Positions 27,581-36,543 of a stretch of DNA of 64,000 nt are shown here, piece by piece. The notes under the pieces are model-generated. The model saw only the letters and a list, made by a program, of their open reading frames with translations, ran no database searches and had not been told where the DNA came from. Position 1 is the first letter of the stretch. Each line of letters begins with the position of its first letter. The stretch lies in contig JAFNVC010000028.1 of NCBI GenBank assembly GCA_017379935.1, positions 49,920-113,919 of the forward strand, in the 5' to 3' direction. The translations under genes and the position numbers were made by a program. This stretch comes from Clostridia bacterium (GTDB lineage Bacteria; Bacillota; Clostridia; Oscillospirales; Acutalibacteraceae).

Positions 27581-28493
27581 ATCGCTTTATAAGTTAAAAA
27601 GAGATCTTATAAAATTTTATAAAAAATACTTTACTATAGAAGGAACTTATACCTGCATTTTACCGGATAAGATTTATTTGAAAAAGCTGTATAAGCAAAG
27701 AACGGGTAAAAAGCTCAACTTAAGGAACCCGAAGACTTTTAATGAAAAGCAAAACTGGCTTAAATTATATGACCGACGACCTGAATATACTGTAATGGTT
27801 GATAAGTATAAAGCCAGAGAGTATATTGCTGAGAAAATCGGAGAAGAGTATCTTGTGCCTCTTTTAGGGGTATGGGATTCCCCAGACGAAATCGATTTTG
27901 ATGCTTTGCCAAACGAATTTGTTCTCAAATGTAATCACGATAATGGTGTTATTATATGCCGTGATAAGAGCAGGTTAGATATTGAAAAGACGAAAGAAGA
28001 ACTTCGATATAGACTGAGTCGTGACTATTATAAGAAATTAAGGGAATGGCCTTATAAAAAAATCAAAAGAAAAATTGTTTGTGAAAAGTATATAAGTGAA
28101 ATCGACTCGGATTGTTTAACGGATTATAAATTTCATTGTTTTAATGGCATTCCCCAATATATGTATGTTGTGACGACCCAAAACAATGAAACATATTTAG
28201 ATTATTTTGATATGAGTTACAAACCGTTGCCTATCATTCATTCAGTTCATCCGCGTTCACCGGAGAATTCGTTTTTTTCTAAACCAGATAACTATGAAGA
28301 AATGAAAAATATTGCAGCGAAATTATCAGAGGGTCTTCCGTACGTTAGAGTTGACTTGTACAATTTATCGGGGAAAATATATTTTGGAGAAACCACATTT
28401 TTTCCTACAGGAGGGTTTGCAGAACTTTTTCCGGAAAAATGGAATTTAATACTGGGCGATTGTTTAAAACTTCCACCCAAACACAGGAGGTAA
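27567..28493 (+). CDS. TupA-like ATP-grasp family protein (polysaccharide decoration)
   Basis: The start is placed at ATG 27567, inside the end of the previous gene and behind GGAGATGAG; two upstream in-frame ATGs (27552, 27558) have no better ribosome site. The 308-residue protein contains NPKTFNEKQNWLKLYDRRPEY, VDKYKAREYIAEKIGEEYLVP and FVLKCNHDNG, the pattern of the ATPgrasp_TupA family associated with teichuronopeptide and polysaccharide loci. Such enzymes may attach amino acids or other carboxylates; this is inference. The DNA here is visibly AT-richer than the operon start. Confidence 0.82.
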   Translation: MLLIESLYKLKRDLIKFYKKYFTIEGTYTCILPDKIYLKKLYKQRTGKKLNLRNPKTFNEKQNWLKLYDRRPEYTVMVDKYKAREYIAEKIGEEYLVPLLGVWDSPDEIDFDALPNEFVLKCNHDNGVIICRDKSRLDIEKTKEELRYRLSRDYYKKLREWPYKKIKRKIVCEKYISEIDSDCLTDYKFHCFNGIPQYMYVVTTQNNETYLDYFDMSYKPLPIIHSVHPRSPENSFFSKPDNYEEMKNIAAKLSEGLPYVRVDLYNLSGKIYFGETTFFPTGGFAELFPEKWNLILGDCLKLPPKHRR

Positions 28494-28495
28494 CT

Positions 28496-29353
28496 ATGGA
28501 ACAAAAATGGACGACGATTGTAAAAACGGAAAACAAGTTTTTTGATATGGACATCAAGGGCCTTAAAAATTGCAAGGACCTTATATTTCTTTTTGTCCGA
28601 AGAACCTTTGTTGCTAAGTATAAGCAGACTGTTCTCGGCCCTGCTTGGGCAATTATACAGCCGTTTTTTACAACGGTTGTTTATTCTGTGTTCTTCGGAA
28701 ACATTGCGGGACTTGGCGCATCAGGTGTTCCGAATTTTATATTTTATCTCTCGGGAACAATAGTGTGGACACTTTTTTCAAGCTGTCTTACCGAAACCTC
28801 GCATACTTTTACAGGAAACTCGGCTATTTTGGGTAAGGTGTATTTCCCGCGTCTTGTTATGCCTATTTCAACAGCGATTTCGCAGTTTATAGGCTTCTTT
28901 ATTCAGTTTGCTTTTATGCTTTGCTTCCTTGTTTACTATATGATAACCGATGCAGGTGTTTCCCCGAATCTCTATATTCTTATGACTCCCGTTCTTCTGA
29001 TTCAGCTTGCTGTGCTTGGTATGGGTTTTGGTATGATTATATCTTCTTTGACAACAAAGTATCGAGATCTTGCAATGGTTGTTTCTTTTGGTGTTAGTCT
29101 TTGGTCATATTGCTCTCCGGTTGCTTATGATATGTTCAGCCGTTCACAGCTTGCGCCGGGAACTTTGTTGTATAAAATATATATGCTTAATCCGGTTACT
29201 CCGTCAATCAATATTTTCAGATACGCCTTTTTAGGGACAGGTGAAATTGACTGGATGTTTTATACGATCAGCTGTGTGACGACGGTGGCGGTGGCGCTGT
29301 TGGGTGCAGTAATGTTCAGTAAGTCCGAAAAGACATTTATGGATACGGTGTGA
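28496..29353 (+). CDS. wzm: ABC-2 type polysaccharide exporter permease (Wzm)
   Basis: The start is placed at ATG 28496, seven bases behind AGGAGG, giving 285 residues. The protein has six hydrophobic segments and the typical N-terminal motif DLIFLFVRRTFVAKYKQTVLGPAWAIIQP of ABC-2 export permeases for O-antigen and teichoic acids. It is paired with the ATPase that follows (overlap of the stop region; next ATG at 29362). Together they export a finished, lipid-linked polymer across the membrane. Its presence beside a Wzy-like polymerase and BY-kinases is unusual (see findings). Confidence 0.88.
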   Translation: MEQKWTTIVKTENKFFDMDIKGLKNCKDLIFLFVRRTFVAKYKQTVLGPAWAIIQPFFTTVVYSVFFGNIAGLGASGVPNFIFYLSGTIVWTLFSSCLTETSHTFTGNSAILGKVYFPRLVMPISTAISQFIGFFIQFAFMLCFLVYYMITDAGVSPNLYILMTPVLLIQLAVLGMGFGMIISSLTTKYRDLAMVVSFGVSLWSYCSPVAYDMFSRSQLAPGTLLYKIYMLNPVTPSINIFRYAFLGTGEIDWMFYTISCVTTVAVALLGAVMFSKSEKTFMDTV

Positions 29354-29361
29354 GGTGCGCT

Positions 29362-30621
29362 ATGGAAGAGCTTGCAATCAAAGTTGAAAATGTTTCTAAA
29401 GAGTATCGCCTCGGCGCAATCGGAGGCGCAACGCTTAAGGGTGAAATACAATCAGGCCTTGCAAAACTATTACATAAAGAAGACCCGAATCTGAAAATAG
29501 GTGAGAAGGCACACGGGAAGAACGAGAGATTCCTTGCGCTTGATGATTTGTCCTTTGACATAAAAAAGGGTGAAACTGTTGGCATTCTCGGTCATAACGG
29601 TGCAGGCAAATCAACTATTCTTAAGCTGATTTGCCGTGTTACCGCTCCGACAAAGGGTAATATTTATCTTAACGGCAGAATAACCAGTATGCTCGAGGTC
29701 GGAACAGGCTTCCATCCTGAGCTTACAGGCCGCGAAAACGTATATCTTAACGGCGCCATTCTCGGTATGAGTAAGGCGGAAATTGATAAGAAATTTGATG
29801 AAATCGTAGAGTTCTCGGAGGTTGGACAGTTTATTGATACTCCTGTCAAGAGATACTCCAGCGGCATGAAGGTTAAGCTTGCCTTCTCTGTTGCATCACA
29901 TCTTGACAGTGAAATTCTTATTATGGACGAGGTCCTCGCTGTCGGTGATATTAATTTTCAAAATAAGTGTATTAACAGAATGAATAAGGTTGCCGAGAAG
30001 GACGGCAGAACAGTTGTTTACGTCAGTCACAATATGGCAACGGTTAAAAGCCTCTGTCAGCGCTGCATAGTTCTCGGTCACGGAAAAAAGATTTTCGAAG
30101 GCTCAACAGAAGAGGCTATTGCCGTTTATATGCAGAATGACGAAATGGATAATGCGGTATTCTTTGATACCTCAAAAGCAAAGAGACATCCCAAATGCAA
30201 CAAGCGTCATTTGCTTCAGAATCTTCATCTTTATGAAACGGAAACCAATAAATTCAGCTATGGGGACGTTGTGCCGTTCCGTATTGAGTGGAACAGTGAG
30301 AATGACGACGAGCGTCTGCTTATGAAAATGGTAATCAACGGAATTGATACAACACCTGTAGGTGTTATTTTCGGCGGGGAGCTGGAGCACAAAAAAGGTG
30401 TTAATACCGCAGAGTATAAGCTTGATACATCCTATCTTGTTCCCGGTAAATATACGGTGGATGTGATTCTCTACGATCAGGATCAGGCGGGCTCGGTAAT
30501 GTTTTATGATCGCGCGACTGCATTACGCTTTGATGTTGAGCACGGTGATAAATCCGAAAACCTCAAACACTGGTTCAAGGATTGGGGTAACGCGGTTTTG
30601 CCGTGCATCGAAAGAATATAA
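29362..30621 (+). CDS. wzt: ABC exporter ATPase with C-terminal carbohydrate-binding domain (Wzt)
   Basis: ATG 29362 behind GAGGTG is preferred over the GTG at 29350, giving 419 residues. Walker A is GHNGAGKS (77-84), the signature is YSSGMKVKLAFS (165-176) and Walker B is ILIMDE (185-190), with VGTGFHPELTGRENVYLNG typical of polysaccharide exporters. After about residue 255 there is an extra beta-rich domain of some 160 residues, as in Wzt proteins that recognise the capped end of the polymer. This implies that the exported chain carries a defined terminal modification. Confidence 0.9.
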   Translation: MEELAIKVENVSKEYRLGAIGGATLKGEIQSGLAKLLHKEDPNLKIGEKAHGKNERFLALDDLSFDIKKGETVGILGHNGAGKSTILKLICRVTAPTKGNIYLNGRITSMLEVGTGFHPELTGRENVYLNGAILGMSKAEIDKKFDEIVEFSEVGQFIDTPVKRYSSGMKVKLAFSVASHLDSEILIMDEVLAVGDINFQNKCINRMNKVAEKDGRTVVYVSHNMATVKSLCQRCIVLGHGKKIFEGSTEEAIAVYMQNDEMDNAVFFDTSKAKRHPKCNKRHLLQNLHLYETETNKFSYGDVVPFRIEWNSENDDERLLMKMVINGIDTTPVGVIFGGELEHKKGVNTAEYKLDTSYLVPGKYTVDVILYDQDQAGSVMFYDRATALRFDVEHGDKSENLKHWFKDWGNAVLPCIERI

Positions 30622-30642
30622 AATCAAAAGGAGGTTTGTTTA

Positions 30643-31890
30643 GTGGGTAATTGGGATTTTTTGAATTCAACTGAACAGACGCTCCTTTTTCTTGTTTCGG
30701 ATGCGTTGAACGGGAATGCGCGTCCGCTTGATACGGACAAGCTCGACTGGACTGCGCTGAAATACGAGGCGTACATTCAGACGGTGTCTGTGCTGGCGTT
30801 TTCAAAAATCAACAGTGAATTTTGCAGTGAAGAGGAGCTCGGGAGCATACGGCGTTTTCTCCAGATGCAGATGAGCCGCAACATTGCCGTCAACAAGGCG
30901 CACGTTTTCCTGCATTCTGTGATGCATTCGGCGGGAATTCCGTATAGCATTATCAAGGGTGCGGCTTCCGCGGCATACTATCCGGATCCGTTTGTCCGCT
31001 CAATGGGCGACGTTGATTTTCTTATAAATCGCTCGGATTACGAAAAAGCGGATGCTCTGCTTACCGAAAAAGGCTTCAGACGAAGCGACAGAGGACACTT
31101 CTATCATATTGTTTATGAATATAACGATTGCCGATACGAGATGCACTTTGAGCCTGCAGGTATTCCCGACGGAAGGGTCGGCGCTGTTGTGCAGGGCTAC
31201 CTCGCGGATATCCTTGACTGTGCACGTGAGCAGGAGACTGTTTTCGGGGAAATCACCGTTCCGTCCGTTTTTCATCACGGGCTTATTATGCTTCTTCATA
31301 TGTCGCATCATATGACGACAGAGGGAATCGGACTTCGTCACCTGTGCGACTGGGCGGTGTTTGTCAAGGGCTTTACTGACGAGGAATTCTGCTCGGTTTT
31401 TGAGGAAAAGCTCCGTCAGATCGGCTTATGGGATTTTACAAGGCTTATCACAAGAATCTGCACGCTGACACTCGGCTGTCCCGAAAAAAGCTGGGCGGGC
31501 GAACGTGATAAAGCACTCGAAGAGGGTATCGTCAGAGATATGTTCAAGGGCGGTAATTTCGGTCAGAAATCGGGTGCCAGAACGCACGAAAGTCTGCTCA
31601 TATCAAATGCATCAAAGGGCGGAATTGAGGAAAAGTCAATGGTCGGTCAGTTTATTGAATCGGTCAACGACATTATATATGTAAAATGGCCGGCGGCGAA
31701 AAAATGCAAGCTGCTTTTGCCTTTCGGATGGCTGTTTTATCTCGGCAGATATGTTCTGCGATCACTTTTCGGCAAGCGGACGAAGATTGAGCCGAAAAAA
31801 ATCGTTGCCGAAGCAGCAACAAGAAAAACATTGTACGGCAAGCTGAATCTTTTCGTCACAGACAGTAAAAAGCAGGACGGAGAAGGGTGA
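30643..31890 (+). CDS. Nucleotidyltransferase-like family protein (PF14907 type)
   Basis: It starts with GTG at 30643 behind a strong AAGGAGG. The 415-residue protein has the motif IIKGAASAAYYPDPFVRSMGDVDFLI (about 105-130), containing the D-x-D pair of polymerase-beta-like nucleotidyltransferases of the uncharacterised family seen at polysaccharide loci. A later region has HHGLIMLLHMSHHMTTEGIGLRHLCDW, typical of this family. The substrate is unknown; activation or capping of the polymer is a guess from context. It overlaps the end of the operon's last gene region by a few bases. Confidence 0.78.
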   Translation: MGNWDFLNSTEQTLLFLVSDALNGNARPLDTDKLDWTALKYEAYIQTVSVLAFSKINSEFCSEEELGSIRRFLQMQMSRNIAVNKAHVFLHSVMHSAGIPYSIIKGAASAAYYPDPFVRSMGDVDFLINRSDYEKADALLTEKGFRRSDRGHFYHIVYEYNDCRYEMHFEPAGIPDGRVGAVVQGYLADILDCAREQETVFGEITVPSVFHHGLIMLLHMSHHMTTEGIGLRHLCDWAVFVKGFTDEEFCSVFEEKLRQIGLWDFTRLITRICTLTLGCPEKSWAGERDKALEEGIVRDMFKGGNFGQKSGARTHESLLISNASKGGIEEKSMVGQFIESVNDIIYVKWPAAKKCKLLLPFGWLFYLGRYVLRSLFGKRTKIEPKKIVAEAATRKTLYGKLNLFVTDSKKQDGEG

Positions 31891-31895
31891 TTTTT

Positions 31896-33077
31896 ATGTC
31901 AGAAAAGTGGGTGCAGACCTGGGGTCAGGCGCATTCGGCACTGTCTTTTTTCTATTATCCGCCATGTCCCAAGACCTATCGTATGGTTGTTTCGTCAGCG
32001 ATATCCGGCAAAATGATAAGGCTTGAGCTTTCCAACGAGTACGCCGTAAACGATGTGAAAATCGGTGCGCTGACCGTTGCAAATTGTGATGAAAACGGAA
32101 GCTTCTGTGGTACATACAAGGCCTTGACGGTCAACGGTCAGACGTCATTTATCATTAAAAAAGGTGAAATTGTGAAGACTGACCCTGTGGATTTTTCGGT
32201 TGAGGTTGACGGATATTTCTGTGTCAGCGCGTATGTTGAAGAGGGTGCACTGCGAAGCGGAAATCTTATTGATAACGTCGGACTTATTACAGCAAAGGGT
32301 AACGTTACTGCACAGCAAAGCGTAGTGAACGAAAGACGCCCGCGCGACACGGTCCGGGAGATTGCGTCGAAGGTGCTGGGAATGTACTTTCATAAGCCGA
32401 TTCCGCTGTTTCAGTCTGTTGAGCTTCTCAATGAAACGGGAGCGACGGCAATCACTGTTTTCGGCGATTCAATCAGCCAGCAGGGCTATTGGACAAATGC
32501 TTTTACGGAGAGGATCCGTAAGGAATACAATGGAAGATATTCGGTTATCAACAAGTCGATAATGGGTAATCGTATCCGTCTCGATTTCAGCCCGCGCTTT
32601 ATCGCGAAGGGACTTTTCGGCATCAGCGGTCTGAACAGGCTGCAGCGTGATGTCCTAAACTATGACGACACGGAATACGTTGTTTTTGCTCTTGGCACAA
32701 ACGACTTTTTACAGTACGGAACGATTTCCGCACCAAGGTCGGAAAAGCCGACGGCGAAGCAGGCGCTTGATGCGGTTGTCTCCGTATCTGACAGACTCCA
32801 AGAAAAGGGCAAAAAGATGATTGTATTCAATGTCCTTCATTTTGGCTCAACTCCCGATTCAAATGCGGAGAAGGTTGCCATTCTGAAGGAATATAACCGA
32901 CTTCTTGAAGAAAATAAAGGAAAATTCTACGCCGTTTATGACCAGGCAAGCCTTTGCCTGAATCCGGAAAAGCCGGATTGCTCGAAGGATGAATATCTCG
33001 GCAGAGACAAGCTTCATCCGAACAAAAAAGGCGGTCAGGTTGTCGCGGATGCGATCGATCTTGGACTTTTCAGATAA
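31896..33077 (+). CDS. SGNH/GDSL-family hydrolase or acyl-esterase
   Basis: The ATG at 31896 behind GAGAAGGG is preferred over the in-frame GTG at 31887. The 393-residue protein has an N-terminal beta domain (1-165) and a catalytic SGNH domain: block I GDSIS (190-194, Ser192), the Gly in KSIMGNRI, the Asn of LGTND, and the C-terminal DKLHPN with catalytic Asp/His. No signal peptide is seen, so it probably acts inside the cell. Enzymes of this type add or remove acyl groups on polysaccharides. It is the last gene of the operon and is followed by a terminator. Confidence 0.85.
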   Translation: MSEKWVQTWGQAHSALSFFYYPPCPKTYRMVVSSAISGKMIRLELSNEYAVNDVKIGALTVANCDENGSFCGTYKALTVNGQTSFIIKKGEIVKTDPVDFSVEVDGYFCVSAYVEEGALRSGNLIDNVGLITAKGNVTAQQSVVNERRPRDTVREIASKVLGMYFHKPIPLFQSVELLNETGATAITVFGDSISQQGYWTNAFTERIRKEYNGRYSVINKSIMGNRIRLDFSPRFIAKGLFGISGLNRLQRDVLNYDDTEYVVFALGTNDFLQYGTISAPRSEKPTAKQALDAVVSVSDRLQEKGKKMIVFNVLHFGSTPDSNAEKVAILKEYNRLLEENKGKFYAVYDQASLCLNPEKPDCSKDEYLGRDKLHPNKKGGQVVADAIDLGLFR

Positions 33078-33081
33078 AAAT

Positions 33082-33120
33082 ATCCCCTGAAGCTTACAGC
33101 TTGCTGCTGCTTCAGGGGAT
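33082..33120. terminator. Bidirectional terminator between convergent operons
   Basis: A perfect 12-bp stem (ATCCCCTGAAGC with GCTTCAGGGGAT) has A-rich DNA on its left and TTCTTTTA on its right, so it can end transcription from both the rightward polysaccharide operon and the leftward carrier gene, whose stop codons flank it. Confidence 0.9.
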
Positions 33121-33125
33121 TTCTT

Positions 33126-35288
33126 TTATGCTCTGTAGCCGACAAGCCCGCGGTATCTTTCCTCAAGCTCGTTGTAGTGCGTGTAATATTTTTTCTGCTC
33201 AAGGTAGCTCTGTGCATCCGTGTAAGGCTTGATGATGCGCGTGTACATTGATTCCTTTTTAAGGAAAACGCGAAGCTCACGCTTGATTTTTATAGATTCG
33301 ATAAAGCCGGAGGCTTCCTTGTTGATAAGTGCCTCCTTAACCGATTCGTCGGGCTCGGAAATATTCTCTATGCCGAGACGGCGGATAAGTGATGCTGATT
33401 CCTTCTTAACCCGTGCGCATTTGATTGCATCTGAGCGGATAGCTTTTTCCTCCTCGGTCTTTTTCGGAAGCCTCTTTGCCGCGCGGAATTCATTCTTTGC
33501 GTTTTCGTAAAGATGAACCTTGCCGTAAGAAGCATCCTGCAGCATTTGTGATGCTTTTATCTGTGCCGCAGAGCCTGTAAATTTGTTGAGATCCTCCATA
33601 ATAATCGGGGCGCGCTCAATTGCGAGGTTTTCTTCCCTGATTCGGTGAAGCTCATCCTTTGCAGCTTTAATTGCCTGCTTACGGTAAGATTTTTCTTCTT
33701 CGGTTTTCTTCGGCAATTTGCGTGCCGCCTTTAAAGCGGTTTTGTCAATCGGAGTCTTTTCCTTGCCGTAGAGCTCTTTTGCCTGAAGAATAAGCTCCAT
33801 TGCATCCTCGAGCTCGGCATCCTCAAGCTCTCCGAGAGCGTGGTTCTCGAACATTGCGCGGATTTTAAGAACGCTTACGTATGCCTTGTGCTTATTTTCC
33901 GTCAGGTCATAGAAGCAGAAGGGGATGAGGTTGAGGAAGGCGCCGACAGCGGAGCAGATGATAAGAATTTCAAAAAGGTTGTTGCGCAGACTGTCGTTGT
34001 AGAGAACATCATAATTCTCCTGCAGGCCAAGCTTTTCGTAAATGGCAGGGTATACCATACCGGTGAAAAAGCCGATAACCGTGCCGATCATACCGAGAGG
34101 ACCGAAAAGTCCGTCAACGCGGACACCTGTTTTCCACTGGTGATAATCCCTCATATCTGCCTGAATATTGTGCTGAACGATGTTCCAGAAGGTGTTTATA
34201 AAGGTGTTGAAATACCACAGCACACAAATCAGAATCAGATTTTCGTAAACGAAATAGAGGATAATCATAACGAAAATATTTATTGTGTTTGCTGTGATAA
34301 GCAGGTTGCGCTTTCCCATCCATTTGATGACGAACGGCGCAGAAAGCATTGACCAGAGTGCCGCATTGCTGATAACCGTGTTTGCGATGCCGAGCATTGC
34401 GTCATATTCGCCGCCGTGACCGTAAACAAACGACCAGCCGAGAACAACACCGTATCCCGATTCAAGGAAAACAACCCAGCCTGCAATCTGAATTATCCAA
34501 TAATATTTATTCTTTGCAACCTCGCGTATAGCATCGAGCATCCGCACGGGCTCGGGCTTTTTCTTCGGGAGAATGAGCCTTTCCTTAACCTTGCGGAAGA
34601 AAACCAGACTCATTATGAGACCGATTACCGAAAAAACGGGATAAATCACTCTGTACGTCCAGATGTTATCGAGACCCCACGTCAGACCGGCAATTGTCGG
34701 AACTAAAAGGTTTGTGATCGTGGGTGCCATTGAATAAACAACCTGCGAAAGGCTCATAACTGTTGCGCGTTCCTGAGCGTCGGGACTGATGATCTGCTGA
34801 AAATATGTATAGCTTTCGTTATAGAAGCTGAGAAAAACATTCAGCAGAAGATACATAATTTCGACGACGATCACCTTTGTGATGTAATCGAAATTTTCAT
34901 ACGGCAGCCAGACAAAAATCAGCGGGATGAGTGCGATCGGCACAGCCGTGGACTGAATGAACGGCAGGAATTTACCGCCCTTGAGGTGATGATTGTCATA
35001 GTACCACGCGCGGAAGATGCCGAGCGGAATGCCGATAAGATTCGCGACATTGAGCATAATCTGCAAATCCATAGGCTTGAGTCCGATACAGGCACCGACG
35101 AGAAAGTTGGAGGCGTTAAGACCGATTGTGCTTGCGAGAAGCGTCAGCCAGTGAACGCCGAAGCCTGCACCGCTGAGGGATGCAATCTCCTTGTAGGGAA
35201 TGTAGTTGCCCTTAGGCGGAGTTGTCCAATACTCCTTGGCGGTATTAAAAATGCTTTTAGCCTTATCTACGGCTTTGATTTTACCCAT
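33126..35288 (-). CDS. MFS/GPH-type carrier with long repeated cytoplasmic tail
   Basis: The 720-residue protein has about twelve membrane segments between residues 40 and 460, with features of the glycoside-pentoside-hexuronide/major facilitator group. After residue 465 comes a charged, helical tail of about 255 residues without membrane segments. The tail contains an internal duplication: ALKAARKLPKKTEEEK (518-533) and EFRAAKRLPKKTEEEK (600-615), each followed by a basic helix. Family carriers are normally 430-500 residues, so the tail is an addition. The ribosome site is GAAGAAGG. The substrate is unknown; a sugar or uronide is a guess from family. The gene is alone, with its own promoter and shared terminator. 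Confidence 0.82.
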   Translation of the reverse strand: MGKIKAVDKAKSIFNTAKEYWTTPPKGNYIPYKEIASLSGAGFGVHWLTLLASTIGLNASNFLVGACIGLKPMDLQIMLNVANLIGIPLGIFRAWYYDNHHLKGGKFLPFIQSTAVPIALIPLIFVWLPYENFDYITKVIVVEIMYLLLNVFLSFYNESYTYFQQIISPDAQERATVMSLSQVVYSMAPTITNLLVPTIAGLTWGLDNIWTYRVIYPVFSVIGLIMSLVFFRKVKERLILPKKKPEPVRMLDAIREVAKNKYYWIIQIAGWVVFLESGYGVVLGWSFVYGHGGEYDAMLGIANTVISNAALWSMLSAPFVIKWMGKRNLLITANTINIFVMIILYFVYENLILICVLWYFNTFINTFWNIVQHNIQADMRDYHQWKTGVRVDGLFGPLGMIGTVIGFFTGMVYPAIYEKLGLQENYDVLYNDSLRNNLFEILIICSAVGAFLNLIPFCFYDLTENKHKAYVSVLKIRAMFENHALGELEDAELEDAMELILQAKELYGKEKTPIDKTALKAARKLPKKTEEEKSYRKQAIKAAKDELHRIREENLAIERAPIIMEDLNKFTGSAAQIKASQMLQDASYGKVHLYENAKNEFRAAKRLPKKTEEEKAIRSDAIKCARVKKESASLIRRLGIENISEPDESVKEALINKEASGFIESIKIKRELRVFLKKESMYTRIIKPYTDAQSYLEQKKYYTHYNELEERYRGLVGYRA

Positions 35289-35319
35289 TCGGCCACCTTC
35301 TTCGGAAAAATATATGTTA

Positions 35320-35349
35320 ATTGTAGCACAGCTTAATGTGATGTTTCAA
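35320..35349 (-). promoter_or_regulatory. Promoter of the MFS carrier gene
   Basis: On the minus strand, -35 TTGAAA (35349-35344) and -10 TACAAT (35325-35320) are 18 bases apart, about 35 bases before the start codon at 35288. Confidence 0.55.
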
Positions 35350-35370
35350 TTGAAAAAGTGTACAAAAAAA

Positions 35371-35391
35371 CTGCCCGAATTTTTCGGGCAG
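35371..35391 (-). terminator. Terminator of the PstS-like operon
   Basis: A perfect 9-bp stem (CTGCCCGAA/TTCGGGCAG) with a 3-base loop is followed on the minus strand by seven T residues. It lies 14 bases after the stop codon of the PstS-like gene. Confidence 0.9.
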
Positions 35392-35404
35392 AAGAAAATT
35401 CAAT

Positions 35405-36391
35405 TCAGTTAATCCGTACGTAACCGCATTCTTCGATAAGAGTCTGTCCCTCGTCCGAAAGTATCCAGTCAATCAGAACGGGGATATTTTCGTTTGTATT
35501 ATCGGCGCGGTAAATCGCATAAAACTGCGCAACAACGGGATAGCTTGCGTTACGGATATTTTCCGCGCTCGGATAAACACCGCCCAGCGAAAGCATCTTG
35601 ACATCCTCGTTACCGACAATGCCGTCCATATAATATCTGAAGGAAAAGCCGATCGCTCCGCCCATAAAAGCGAGAGGGGATTTCGGTGCGATTTCGCGAT
35701 CCTTCATAAAGGCGTCCATAGCGGATTGGCTTCCGCTTCCCTGCATTCGGGTGACGGGATTTATAATTCGGTCAGCTCCGCCGACATCGGACCAGTTTTT
35801 ATATTTGCCGCCGTAAATATCCCTGACCTGTTCGACGGTCAGGCTGTCAACGGGATTATCCTTGTTGACAAAAAACACAAATGCCTCGAGCCCTACGGGA
35901 ACGTAGACAAGCTCAACGCCCTTTTTCTCGGCGTATTGCTTCTGCTCTGCCGAGGGTGCGGCGCAGAAAAGAATATCCGTCGTGCCGTCAACGATTGCCT
36001 CATAACCGCGGACGGTGTTTTTGTATTGCATTTTACTGTCCTCGGCAAAATTTTCTCCGTAAAAATTATCGTCGGAGAATTTACCGCCCTCGTAGGTGAC
36101 CGAGCCTTCGGGATAAACCGCGTCGATAACCGAAGCGTAGACGGGCACAAGCGCCGCCGCACCGTCGAGCACGGGCAGATTTTCCGACAGCTTCAGCGAG
36201 GAGTTGATTTTTGCCAGCTCTGAGTTTTCTTCGTGCGGAAGATAGCGGCTGACGTCAATCATTTTTGATTGCGAGGTATCGCTGAAATTATTGGAAAGAC
36301 GGACTGTAAGCAACGAGTAAATGCCGAGATTGAAGGCTGCGAACAGAAGTATGACAAAAAATATGGTCAGAAGCTGCTTTGATTTTTTCAT
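35405..36391 (-). CDS. PstS-like phosphate/anion-binding protein, membrane-anchored
   Basis: The start is placed at ATG 36391 behind AAGGAG, giving 328 residues; an in-frame ATG seven codons upstream lacks a ribosome site. There is an N-terminal membrane segment (about 7-30) without a lipobox. The mature part matches the PBP-like/PstS fold: LFCAAPSAEQ, AFVFFVNKDNPVDSLTVEQVRDIYGGKYKNW and RMQGSGSQSAMDAF, the last being the anion-binding loop. No Pst permease or ATPase genes are nearby, so it may act as a sensor or partner of a distant system. Two tiny membrane proteins are encoded upstream in the same operon. Confidence 0.82.
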   Translation of the reverse strand: MKKSKQLLTIFFVILLFAAFNLGIYSLLTVRLSNNFSDTSQSKMIDVSRYLPHEENSELAKINSSLKLSENLPVLDGAAALVPVYASVIDAVYPEGSVTYEGGKFSDDNFYGENFAEDSKMQYKNTVRGYEAIVDGTTDILFCAAPSAEQKQYAEKKGVELVYVPVGLEAFVFFVNKDNPVDSLTVEQVRDIYGGKYKNWSDVGGADRIINPVTRMQGSGSQSAMDAFMKDREIAPKSPLAFMGGAIGFSFRYYMDGIVGNEDVKMLSLGGVYPSAENIRNASYPVVAQFYAIYRADNTNENIPVLIDWILSDEGQTLIEECGYVRIN

Positions 36392-36392
36392 A

Positions 36393-36533
36393 TCACCACA
36401 GCTCCTTTGCAATAAAATGTATTATCGAGCAATGCTGGTATGCATAAAAATCATATATCAGATGTGCAACCGTCAGCACGGTGCAGACCGCGATAACGGC
36501 AATCAGAATTTTTAAAAATCGGCGTTCGGTCAT
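36393..36533 (-). CDS. 46-residue membrane protein
   Basis: This short frame starts at ATG 36533, directly behind GAGGTGG that overlaps the stop codon of the upstream gene (TGAGGTGG). Its own stop codon is one base before the ATG of the PstS-like gene (TGATATG). It encodes one hydrophobic segment (LKILIAVIAVCTVLTVAHLI) and a short C-terminal tail. The coupling on both sides supports translation. The function is unknown; a small partner of the PstS-like protein is possible. Confidence 0.65.
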   Translation of the reverse strand: MTERRFLKILIAVIAVCTVLTVAHLIYDFYAYQHCSIIHFIAKELW

Positions 36534-36543
36534 ATCTGCCACC

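Noticed and set aside
33840-34352. 170-codon plus-strand frame inside the MFS carrier gene
   Set aside because: Antisense shadow of a clear membrane protein gene; no ribosome site and composition reflects the reverse complement of membrane helices.
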